Assembly (NCBI GenBank): GCA_016271365.2
Contig: CM057456.1
Span: 886,038,001-886,102,000 of the forward strand
DNA: 64,000 nucleotides
Reading direction: 5' to 3'
From: Neoceratodus forsteri
Lineage: Eukaryota > Chordata > Ceratodontiformes > Ceratodontidae
In this document: positions 54,750 to 64,000 of the stretch, one piece after another
Layout: each line of letters starts with the position of its first letter
How positions within the stretch are numbered: the stretch's first letter is position 1
Position numbers and translations under genes: made by a program
Notes under the pieces: generated by a model
What the model saw: only the letters and a program-made list of their open reading frames with translations
The model's database searches: none
Told to the model about the DNA's origin: nothing

Positions 54750-57330
54750 TTCTTGGGTGGTTGTCATATTTGGCTATGCCTCATGCCTCATGCCTCATAC
54801 CTAACAACTACCCACAACACCTGCTGTGTGTTATTCCTTACATAACACCACTTCTCAAAACTGGTTTACCCTCAGACCCCAACAACGGCCCACTTTCAGG
54901 TCTATCCACCTTAACAATCCTTTGCAGAAACTTTCACACAGTCATTTGAAATTACACATCTCAACAACATATTCCTAATGGATGAGAATCAGCCTTCTGC
55001 CTGAACTAAAAGTGACCAATGATAAAGCATCTGCACTGGAATCAAGCTACCTCATGGACGCAGGCTTCACTGACCAAAGTAAAGTATTCACCACTGTAAA
55101 CCACGATGTATGCATGCCACAAACTTCACCCACTGGGCCTGTCACATAATGTATGGCATTAGTTCAAGAGGTACTTCTCTGACAGGTGCAACCTGTTCTC
55201 CTATCACATTGAAGTTTGATGTACCTTCAAGAATCCATATTAGGATCATTATGCAACCTATCCATAAATGACCTTCTTTCCATATGCAGCAACATCAACA
55301 CAAAATTCACCTTTATACCAATTTACGCAAAAGCTAACTCAATCAGTAAGCTCAGTACATCTGTGCAAGCTCTGTTCACTCATGCACAGAGGTGGATGAT
55401 TGTAAATGGCCACCTTTTCTTTTTTTTAGTTATTTGTTTATTCACCCCCTCACTCCTGCTCAGATGCCCGCCACTCCTTCAGGCTCTCCTAGGATCCCTT
55501 CTGCTTCTGCCACCCCCTCTTGAGTCCTGACTCCCCGTAGGTCCCACACAGCAGCCCTCCCATGGTATCCCAGTGTTTCCCTTCACTGGGCGGGTCCCCC
55601 CCCTCCAAGGGGGAATGCACAAGTGGAGGGGTGACACTAGCACCTACTTTGTCTAGGCCACAGAACGCTGCTGGAGCCTGAGGGGAATGGCTCCCTGGAG
55701 GATGTAGATGTGCAGAGGATCCGAAGGCCATCATCCGGCAAACACCTAGCCATTTTTCCCTTTTTCCATTGGGGGCAGCATAGTGACATCATGGCGTATG
55801 CCAACGTCCACTCCTTTTCCTGTTGCCAGTCAGTCCATGCATCCTGTGCTACTCCCAGCCTCTGCTAGGAGACAGGAGGTGCCGGAGCTGTCCCTTCCCC
55901 TCCCCCCAGAGAAGGAGAGCTGTCCATGGGACACTCGATCCTTCTTCCCCCGGCCGGCCCTCCAGCGACTCTGGCTCATTCCCGAACCCGGGTCACCAGC
56001 GTTGCAAGTGGAAATCTAACCACTGCGCTGATGGGACAGCATGACCACCTTTTCAATCACTCTAAGATGACAGTCATGTTTTCTTGAGCAGATTCCACCT
56101 TCCCAATACACTGCAAATCTTGCCAGTGAATGGAATCTGCCTTGATAATGTTTAGAGCTTTAAACAGGCATGGTTTGACTTTAAAGCATTCTTTAATGAA
56201 CACATAAACAGTATAATCAGGAACTAGATACTTAGACTATTCAAGCATGACTGTGATTGTGTCAGTCTTATTATCGGAAAGCTGCTGCTTCAGCAATCCC
56301 ACCTACTATCATTAGAAATTCAAGCTAAGGGCTTGCTCCACAGTCAGGCCTGTGCCATTCCTTGATGCTGCCCCATGTGACCAACTCACAAGCAGAATTC
56401 ACAACCACGTACCATTCATGTCCAGAAGCATAGATTACCACACAGACACAGAAGACACTCCAAGGGGCAGAGCTGGGCTAGTTACCAGGTTTCCAATTAT
56501 AAGCTAGGACAGGCCAGCAACTGGATCACCTGCTTTGTGTGAGCAGAGAATTCAGGGATGAAGTAGTCTATCTGGACTGAACAGCCCCACCCCCTCTCTA
56601 TGATTTCCAACATATGTTTTAGAATTAAACAGTGAAAGTTCTTGTTGCAGCTCCCCAGCACTCTGCACTATTCCAGAGAGCGGAGGGTCAGGGACAGGGG
56701 TCCATCTGGGGGAAGGGGGGGGGCACTGAGATTTTATGGGAGGTGTTCAACTCATATACCCTCTGTGCACTCTCTGCACCCAAAGCCAGACAAACTTGTC
56801 TTTGGGGATGCTGCAGAGTGTGACTTCATGCTCAGCCCCATAAACTAGTGCCATGGGACTGGGCAGTGAAAGACTCCCTGTGGGCTGGGAATGGGGGCTC
56901 AGAGATCCTCCATAGTACTCTGCATGTTTGTAGGGAGCACCTTGAGGATTTGGCCTTAAATCTATAGACTGGAAAACACCACAATACTGCACAAGGTCAC
57001 GTGTGAAGTACCATGTGCAGATTTACACTATGCTGCAACACAGTGACCCATCACAGCCTAAGATTACTTGCTCCAGGCATGGAATATAAGCTCAAATTGG
57101 CCTCCTTACTCTAAAAATGTGTTAAAGCCTTTGCCCCACATAGCCAGTTTTTTTCAGATTTACAATCTATGATTCCAAGCCAAGTTTGTGTTTCCTCTAG
57201 TAAGAAAACAGAGTAATGGGCAAAAAGGCCTTTGCCATTGCTGCTCCAATCAGATTGAATTCACTCCCAGACAGTATAAAAGACTGTAGCAATCTAAAGC
57301 AGTTAAAATGACCATGCTCATCTCACTTAC
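54750..57330 (+). mobile_element. Strongly degraded LINE (L2/Rex-like)
   Basis: Polymerase remnants in order: TPLLKTGLPSDPNNGPLSGL and STLTILCRNFHTVI (54850-54949), FTTVNH near 55090, YLQESILGSLCNLSINDLLS near 55220, WMIVNGH at the SINE junction and NHSKMTVMFS after it (near 56055). KKAFAIAAPIRLNSLPDSIK at about 57220-57280 is the C-terminal FAxAAPxxxNSLP end. A SINE lies at 55421-56045. The part 56560-57080 is unexplained and may be another insertion. Confidence 0.6.
55421..56045 (-). mobile_element. Long tRNA-headed SINE, copy 3
   Basis: Best-preserved head: on the minus strand catcagcgcagtggttagat (A box) and gacccgggttcgggaatgag (B box). The GC-rich body and short poly(A) appear as a T run at 55420-55428. 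The flanking duplication ccaccttttc is exact (55410-55419 and 56044-56053). It splits the LINE remnant at WMIVNGH. Confidence 0.85.
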
Positions 57331-57689
57331 CTAACCCAAACACTTGTGCATAACTTTGAAAACAACACAATTTTCAGTGTTTGTATTCATGTCCAAATCA
57401 CACATCCACTGTAGTACCAAATCCCAGAATGATGCCCTGACACCACAAATCATGTTTTGTTGTCAGTGTGTTTTAGTTGGTGTCAAAAAAGATATGCAGA
57501 CAGTAAAAAGATACACAGATTGTAATATTTATTTTATTTTGAATTTTCACACACAGCTGTGAATCTGGAGATCCAGGTTTGACTCCCACAGGACCAGTAA
57601 ATGGACTGCATTCCTGCATATCAGGATACTGGAGTCATCTTCTGAAACAGTTATGTGACTCTGACTATGTTTAAATGGCTGATTCTAAG

Positions 57690-60408
57690 TTTTGCTTTGT
57701 TTGACACACCCAAATGCAGCAGCAGAAAGGGCCTTCAATATGTTGAGGAAGGTGGACCTTTGGCACCAGGCAGAGACTCTCTAGGCTCCCTAATCTGCCC
57801 TCTTTCCACACCCTGGATGGGACTATTTTAGAGGACACTTCCTCCTTCAGATACCTTGGGGTTTGGCTGGACCAACACCTTAACTTTTTTGGATACATAG
57901 ATGCCATCCTGAAAAAACTGCACTCCAAACTTGGCTCTCTGTTCAGGAAATGTAGTTGTATTCCATCTGCGGCTAGACGTGAAGATGATCCTCCCTATTT
58001 TCGACTACTGTGACGTAGTCTACTGTGCTGCTTCCAAATCCTCCCTGGCCAGACTGGACACCCTATTCCACTCTTTCTGCCACTTTACCCTTGTTGCTCC
58101 CTCTTACACTCATCACTGTGATCTGTATCATGCCTTGTCCTTCTTCCCTCTCACAAACAGACACCTCTCACACTGTGCAAAGTTCACCTCAAAATACTGG
58201 CTGGGTGAACTCCCAATCTACCTCTCCTCCTCTTTTATCACTCTATCCGCTCCCTCGCACTCCCTTAGATCCACAGACTCTCACACTTTGGGGTTCCCTC
58301 GTCGCTCCACCCTATCGGCCAGGCAGGCTAATCTTTCCATTTCCCTAAAATTTGGAATTCCCTGCCTCCTCAAGTTTGCCACTCCTCCTCCTACTCCATC
58401 AGCTCTGCTCTTCACAACTATTTCTCATCCAACTGTTGTTGCCATAACCCTCATTAAACCATATCCTTGCATCTGGCATGACTTTCCTTAACCTTATCCC
58501 TACTCTAGTCCACTCTTTTCTCCAGCTTCTTTTCCATGCCTCCCCTGCTCCCTGGCAAGGTTTCTTACATCCTGAAGGGGTCCATAGGGCTTGGCTCTCC
58601 TTTCTTACCTCCCTACTCCTTACTTAACCTTTCCTTTCCCCCTCTTCTTGCCTCCCCAACCCCCTTGCTGGGTTCTTCAGAACCCTGAAGAGTACCCTCA
58701 GTCATGCTCTCCTTTCACTCTTACCCTTCTTCTTACCCCTTTCTTCCTTTAGCACTTACATACCTGCTCCCCCCTTCTTGTCATTCCCCCTCTTTCCCCT
58801 TAACTCTCCTAGACATCCCTTCCCCTTGCAGGGTTCTCAGCATCCTGGAGGGGCCCCTGGGTTCAGTTACCCCTTCCCTCCTCTCTGCATCCTGAAAGCG
58901 CCTCTTGCCCATTATCTCTTCCAGTCTTCCCTACCCCTTGCAGGGTTCTTAGCATCCTGGAGGGGTTCCAGGTTCCGGCTCCCCCTTCCCTTCTCCCTGC
59001 ATCCTGCCAGGGGTCCCACTTCTGTCCCGGCTCTCCCTACCCTTGCAGGGTTCTCAACATCCTGGAGGGACCCGGCCTGTGGTGGCGCTGAGGTTGAGGC
59101 TGGGGCCATCACACCTTCTTGTCCAGCCCGGCCTGAGTTCGGGAGCGAGCTTGGGAGCCGGTAGTCAGCAGGGGAGGGACTGGATTTAGCACCTGCATGG
59201 CTGTTCTCCAGTCCTGGGCGGAGGGCATTGGGGAGCTCGGCACTCTGGTGGCCCCTGGTGGAGATCGGGGGTGCCGCAGTAGCGTGGGCTGCACATAATA
59301 GCGTGCTCAACGTAAGGCAGGGTTGCCGTGTGCCTTACAGCATCGGGGGTGTGCACACCCAGGGAGGGAGTGGGTGGAACAGAACACAGGAAAAAAAAAC
59401 AGCGCTGAGGATCAGGTGTCGGCACCTTCCCCCATGCCCAATGCCGGGTCTCCTCGGCTGGCCTTCGATTTCCTACCCAGCCCCCTTGTCCCATGCCAGA
59501 GTCTGATGTGTAAGAGCACCCCAAGTAGTTGGGGGTGCGACCCTCCCCGGATAGGGTTAGCCGGGGTACTGGCATCGGCGAGGAGGGGAGAGAGGAGGCA
59601 CAGTTCAGGACTCACAGGTGGGCAGGACAACGGATGGGCTGCCTGAGAGAGGACCTCTGGGCTGTGACCGGAGGGAAAAAGAATTAAAAAAAAAAACAAA
59701 AACCTGAAGGGGCCCCAGGGTTTGGCTTCACGATCCCCTCCACCCTGCATCTTGACCGGGCCTTTGAGCTCTTCTTTCTTGCTGCCCCCTCTCACCCATT
59801 GCACTTGTATACCTTCCTGCATAATCCCTTCTCTTCTAGGCTCATGCCAATTCCTCTAGCTTTGTCTAGTGGGCTTTACCCTGTGCTGAGGTCTAAACAT
59901 CCTGCTGGGTCTCTGGGTCTGGCTTTCACTCCCCTTCGCACATCTCACCTCCCCTTGTTCTTCCCATTGCCCTTGATACCTAAATGCCCAACCCCCCCCC
60001 ATGGCACTTAATAATCCATGTATATCACGTGGTCTTGTTATTTACCTAAGCTCCTTTATGTTATCGCGACCTCTGCTGTATTTCCATCTGCTCTGTCCAT
60101 ACCATAGTAATCCCTACTATTATATTCATTTTAGTATGAGCTCATGCCTGGCTTGTCCTTTTGTTCCCTTCTCAATACTCTAAATTACCTACTGAAAACT
60201 GCCAATCAGTTCGTTCTTTGAAATGGAACCATTGTCTTATGTACTGTGGATGTATTTTAATTACCAACTGTATGTTCACGGAATGTAACTGATGCACCTT
60301 CTATGTATTTCTGTTCATCCTCTATATCCTCCCCCTCAGGTCACACCAGGAGATGAGTAATTTGTTGCTCAGTGTGCTTTCCTGGTGAAACATTTAAATA
60401 AGAAAAAA
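57690..60408 (+). mobile_element. L2-like LINE with long repeat-bearing 3' UTR
   Basis: C-terminal polymerase section: NLPSFHTLDGTILEDTSSFR then YLGVWLDQHLNFF, KKLHSKLGSLFRKC, ARLDTLFHSFCHFTLVAPSY, and a WNSLPPQV ending near 58360. It continues with a 3' UTR of about 1.3 kb (excluding the insert) containing a recurring motif cttgcagggttctcagcatc followed by ctggagggg near 58827, 58938 and 59041, with looser copies at 58540, 58660 and 59885. The tail (tcacaccaggagatgagtaa, then ctttcctggtgaaac) ends at 60408. A poly(A)-tailed insert lies at 59073-59703. Confidence 0.82.
59073..59703 (+). mobile_element. GC-rich poly(A)-tailed retroposon, unclassified
   Basis: GC-rich sequence ending in an A-rich tail (aattaaaaaaaaaaacaaaa at about 59685). 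It interrupts the 3' UTR repeat of the LINE: cctggagggaccc before it and cctgaaggggccc after it look like a 13-base duplication with two differences. gagttcgggagcgagcttgg near 59130 could be a B box, but I found no convincing tRNA head, and similarity to the four long SINEs is not clear. Confidence 0.5.
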
Positions 60409-60539
60409 ACCAAAAAACTGAACTGTGCCAGTCTTTAACGACTGTGAAACTCGCTGCTAGCCATTAAGATGAATGGAGACAAAGACTGCTTTGAGGTAAA
60501 GCTTTGTTTTTGTTTTCTTTCATTTTATACTGTTCATTA

Positions 60540-61100
60540 ACATAGAAATTGATGGCAGATAAGGACCACTAGGCCCACCCAGTCTGCCCATTTTCCCTAC
60601 CTACTGCAAAAACCACAGACCTTACTTGATCTCTGGCTTTATTCTCTTTCCTATCACTAGGGTTCCCCTATGCCTATCCCATGCATTTTTCATTTCCCCA
60701 ACCAAGTTAGCCCCCACCAGCTCTGTAGGGAGGCTGTTCCATGCATACACCACCCCTTCTGTGAAGAAATACTTCCTCACATTACCCCTTAGTCTACCCC
60801 CTTCCAGTCTCATGTTATGTCCCTTTGTTCAATCTAGAACATCTCTTTTTCTGAAAGATGTTACCCTCCTGTACCTTATTTATGCCCTTGATATATTTGA
60901 TAGTCTCTATCATATCCCCCTCCCTTTCTACTCCTCTCCTCCAAGGTATACATACTGAGGTCCACCAGTCCTCCTTAAATGACTTCTGGTGCAGATCTGC
61001 ACCATTTTTGTTGTTCTTCTCTGAACTGCCTCTACCCTCTCTATGTCCTTGCAGAGATGCGGCCTCCAGAACTGGACACATTGTGATTACATAAAAGGTA
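60540..61100 (-). mobile_element. CR1 3' fragment
   Basis: 3' end at 60540-60600 (actgggtgggcctagtggtc in minus sense, then ctgccatcaatttctatg), C-terminal frames MRLEGGRLRGNVRKYFFTEG and VVYAWNSLPTELVGANLVGE. Truncated near 61100, next to the L3-like LINE. Confidence 0.83.
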
Positions 61101-61344
61101 GATGTGGTGTCTGAATTTTTGTGCACTGTTTATTTCAACAGCACAAATGGGAGGTGATTTTTTGCACCATTTTAGATTAGGGTTGTACAACCTAAATAAG
61201 TTAATACTATGGTTTTAGGACAGTAGTAGGCTATTGCCCATGACTGCTGTCCCCATTTCTCAGTGGTAATAACTTCTTAGGTTACCTTCCAATATAAATC
61301 TATCTAGCCACGACTTGAATGTGTTAAAGATTGGTGCATGTAAA

Positions 61345-62280
61345 ATAACCATACCTCAGCTGCTCGCCTAGCATTGGCCAGAGGGATGTTTCTACCATCC
61401 CTATGCTATGGGCTCCCGTTGTTTGCCCATACCTCCGGAGTTCACCTTGCCAGGTGGACCGTGGCATACAATAACATTTGTCGCTCTACTCTTGCAGCCC
61501 CTTGCCTCGCTCACCATCGTGACTTGTATAGTAAGTTAAACTGGCTTTCTCCACCCAACTACCTAAACTTTGCTCTGGACTGCTTCGCGGGTAAGGTTTT
61601 GAGCATGGGTAGCCCCCCCCCCCCGATTGGTGGAGCTCCTGGTGCCTGCTCTCCTCTCCACCTACTCCCTCAGGTCTCTGGGCCCTGCTACCCTTCAGGT
61701 TCCTGCTACATGTACTCAAATGGGAGACTGGGACTTTGCCTCCTGGGCCCCTAGACTATGGAATTCCTTTCCTGCTCAGGTCCGCTCCTCTCCCTGCCAT
61801 GTGTGCTTATGGACCTCTCTGTGGAAACACCTGAAGCTCTCCTTGGCATGTGACTGTCCTAAACCACCCTGATCATCATGGTCCCCTGCACTGCACTCGT
61901 TGACACCATCTCCTTTACTTTGACTTAGGTCCTGCTGTGGTAGCCTGCCCGTCTGGGTGTGGCCTTGTGTAAAATGTTGATACTGCTGGAGGTCCTGTGC
62001 TGTTGATATCTGTTTAATAAGATACTTGTATATAATGCTTAAAATATTGGCTTAGCATCTCTGTATTTACTCTATATTGACTTTGCCATCATGCTTTACT
62101 AAATGATCTTACTGTGACTGTCATGCTTCTCCTACGGTCAATGTACCTGCGTTTCTTGTGTCATGATGTACTCTGTATGTATTGTAACTACTGTACTTTC
62201 CCGGGTCGTACCTGAAAATAGGCATATGTTTTGTCTAGCATACTTACCTGGTCAACAAAAGCTAAATAAATAAATAAATG
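61345..62280 (+). mobile_element. L2-like LINE, 5'-truncated, inserted in L3-like LINE
   Basis: C-terminal polymerase sequence: VAYNNICRSTLAAPCLAHHR then DLYSKLNWLSPPNYLNFALD, and FASWAPRLWNSFPAQVRSSP. The 3' tail gggtcgtacctgaaaatagg and cttacctggtcaac is followed by aaataaataaataaa at 62262-62278. Same tail group as the elements ending at 54740 and 60408. Confidence 0.82.
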
Positions 62281-62560
62281 TATAGTACTAAATCATTAGG
62301 CAACTGGTTCCACAATCTTATTGCTCTAGGTAGACACACATATTTACTTACTTCTGACATGGGGATGCAGTCTACCAGTTGCCGTTTATGCCCCTATAAC
62401 TCAGAGTTGGTTTCCTTGTATCTTAAACCTAGGTCTATCATTAAACTGTTATCACCCAATATTTTATAAATATAATGTAGGTCACCTCTGAGACATCTAT
62501 TGCCCAGAGACCACAAACCGAAATCTGCCAACCCTTCTTCATACGTTTTCATCCGGCAAC

Positions 62561-63127
62561 TTGATTTTTTTTTTTTGCACCTCCCCTGCACCTCGGCCAG
62601 CCTCTCCATTGGGTCACCTAGCACCTGCTCATCCCAGGCAACCCCCAATGCCAACTGCTGCCTCATACTGCAGCCCCCCAAGGTAACCTGACATATCCCT
62701 TCATCAGGTGGGTCCTCTCCTTCCATAGAGAATATGTCTTACTGGCTATCCTGCTTGGCCTTGGGTGCTGCTGAGGTCGGTCCCAGCTGTCCAGTGGCTC
62801 AGTGTTGGCGAGGGTCCAGCGGCTGTCATACAGTCAGCTGAGGTGCTTTTTCCATTTTCTGTGCCTCACCATCAAGTTCTCAGCCTTGCTGGGTCAGCGT
62901 CCTCAGGCGGGGGCATGTCGAGTCATCACATCCCCCAAGCACGCACCCAATCCGCCCAGAAGTGCCTAGGCAGACCCCAGCACCCCCACCTCAGGAGGGA
63001 AGCGCCAAATGAACAGTCATGCATCCCTTCCCTGCTGGTCTCTGCTCCTGACACCCTGGCTTAGGGCATGAACTCACGTCACCAGCGTGCCGAGTGAACC
63101 CCTTTGCTTGGCGCCATTGAGATGGCT
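62561..63127 (-). mobile_element. Long tRNA-headed SINE, copy 4
   Basis: Minus strand; T run at 62565-62576 as the poly(A) tail, head near 63125-63060 with degraded boxes (gagttcatgccctaagcc). The flanking duplication gcaacttgat is exact (62557-62566 and 63132-63141). It interrupts the C-terminal region of the L3-like LINE. Confidence 0.82.
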
Positions 63128-64000
63128 TCTGCAACTTGATATTAATTTTGTAAATTATTGGTGGGTTTCCTCTAACATAGCTATATCCTTTTTAAGATAG
63201 GGGCTCCAAAATTAAGAACCACAGTCCAGATGGGGTCATATGTAGGATTTATACAAGGTCAGTAGAACTGACTCTGATCTAGAAAAAAAACACATCTGAC
63301 ACTATTTACAAGGTGGCAAGTTTTGTTTACTTGCTGTCTACAATAGTGACTGTGTTTAAAGTTGCTACTAACTATAATGCCCAGGTCCCTTTCATTGTCT
63401 ACAACTCTTAGTTCTATCCCATGGATGGAATAGTCTTGGGAGATGTTGTTTTTCCCAAAATGAATTATCACACATTTGTCCAGGTTAAATTTCATCTGAT
63501 TCCCATTCATTCATTTTACTATCTCTTTTAGATCTCTTAACATTCCATCCCTACCTGAGGCACTGTTTACAATCCCACCTAACTTAGTGTCATCAGAAAA
63601 TTGAATCAGTCTATTACCACTTCTTAACTGTAGATCATGGATAAAAATATTGAATAATAATGGTCCCAGAACGGAGCCCCATTTGTAACCCTGCCCTCAC
63701 TCGACAAGAAACCAGCAACTCTTACTGTCTGGATTCTGTCAGTGAGCCAATCATCAATCCAAGATACTAGTGAGTTGTCAATATTCAGCTGATATGTTTT
63801 GAAACTAATCCTTTGTGAGGTATAGCGTCAAATGCTTTCTTGAAATCCAGAAAGACTGCATCCACCTCCTGGCCCTGGTCTATGCTATGGCTAACATAGT
63901 CATAAAAGGTGATAAGGTTAGTGACATAGGATCTATTCTTGGAGAACGCACGTTGCAAAGGATCCAACATTTCTTTTTCATTCAAGAATTTGCATAATTC

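Larger units (their letters stand above)
61140..64000 (-). mobile_element. L3-like CR1-clade LINE, continues past right edge
   Basis: Minus-strand frames: PLQRAFSKNRSYVTNLITFY and AVFLDFKKAFDAIPHKGLVS (63985-63785, A block with Asp), MKFNLDKCVIIHFGKNNISQ and NERDLGIIVSS (63500-63350), MKTYEEGLADFGLWSLGNRC (62553-62490), LPRAIRLWNQLPNDLV (62330-62283), and after the LINE insert NTFKSWLDRFILEGN (61330-61285). It is interrupted twice, at 61345-62280 and 62561-63127, and is one of the oldest elements here. The YxDD region near 63640 is degraded. Confidence 0.8.

Noticed and set aside
59073..59703. CpG-rich first exon of MOCOS
   Set aside because: The segment has a poly(A) tail on the plus strand and a target-like duplication, so it is a retroposed insert rather than a promoter on the minus strand.
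1..64000. CRISPR array, operon, or other prokaryotic or phage system
   Set aside because: No regularly spaced short repeats with unique spacers and no compact bacterial-type genes; introns, SINEs and LINEs show it is vertebrate DNA.

Overview
This is a piece of a vertebrate nuclear genome, and nearly all of it is intron. The only host-gene coding sequence I can defend is two short exons on the minus strand. At 52475-52564 and 9679-9745 they read as consecutive exons of molybdenum cofactor sulfurase (MOCOS), with correct acceptors and donors and matching codon phase. They bracket an intron of about 42.7 kb (9746-52474). The window therefore runs, in gene order from right to left: part of intron 1, exon 2, all of intron 2, exon 3, part of intron 3. 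I found neither the first exon nor the large next exon; both should lie outside.

Everything else is mostly decayed mobile DNA. From left to right: a DIRS fragment (302-460); an L2-like LINE on the minus strand (1905-3186 and 8684-9290) split by a near full-length plus-strand CR1 (3187-8683), which itself carries another LINE (6212-6867); two copies of an unusual repeat of about 2.2-2.4 kb with hairpin ends (10772-12950, 15683-18053) and two 72-bp tandem arrays with related right ends (about 18990-21700); a long minus-strand CR1 (22884-27520) holding two related foldback insertions, one with a hammerhead-ribozyme-like core; a broken but complete-looking DIRS retrotransposon (about 31560-37680); L3-like and L2 LINEs (38640-43917); a third long CR1 (45166-49430); a TTAA-flanked T2/Kolobok-like foldback element (49803-50464); and, beyond exon 2, a stack of L2-like, CR1 and L3-like LINEs to the right edge. 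A long tRNA-headed SINE occurs four times, always on the minus strand, and a CORE/MIR-like SINE occurs at least three times.

The mixture of DIRS, CR1 with an esterase-type ORF1, L2/L3-like LINEs, CORE-SINEs, hammerhead-bearing Penelope-like fragments and T2-type elements, together with a bloated intron, suggests a non-avian tetrapod. An amphibian with a large genome (a caecilian is my best guess) fits best, but this is inference from repeat content only.

The autonomous copies I could read all carry frameshifts, stops, deletions or insertions, so no retrotransposon here looks active. Their nesting gives a relative age order: L2-like and L3-like hosts are oldest, CR1 came later, and the tRNA-headed SINE and foldback insertions are younger still. 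Nothing here looks like an operon, CRISPR array or other prokaryotic system.
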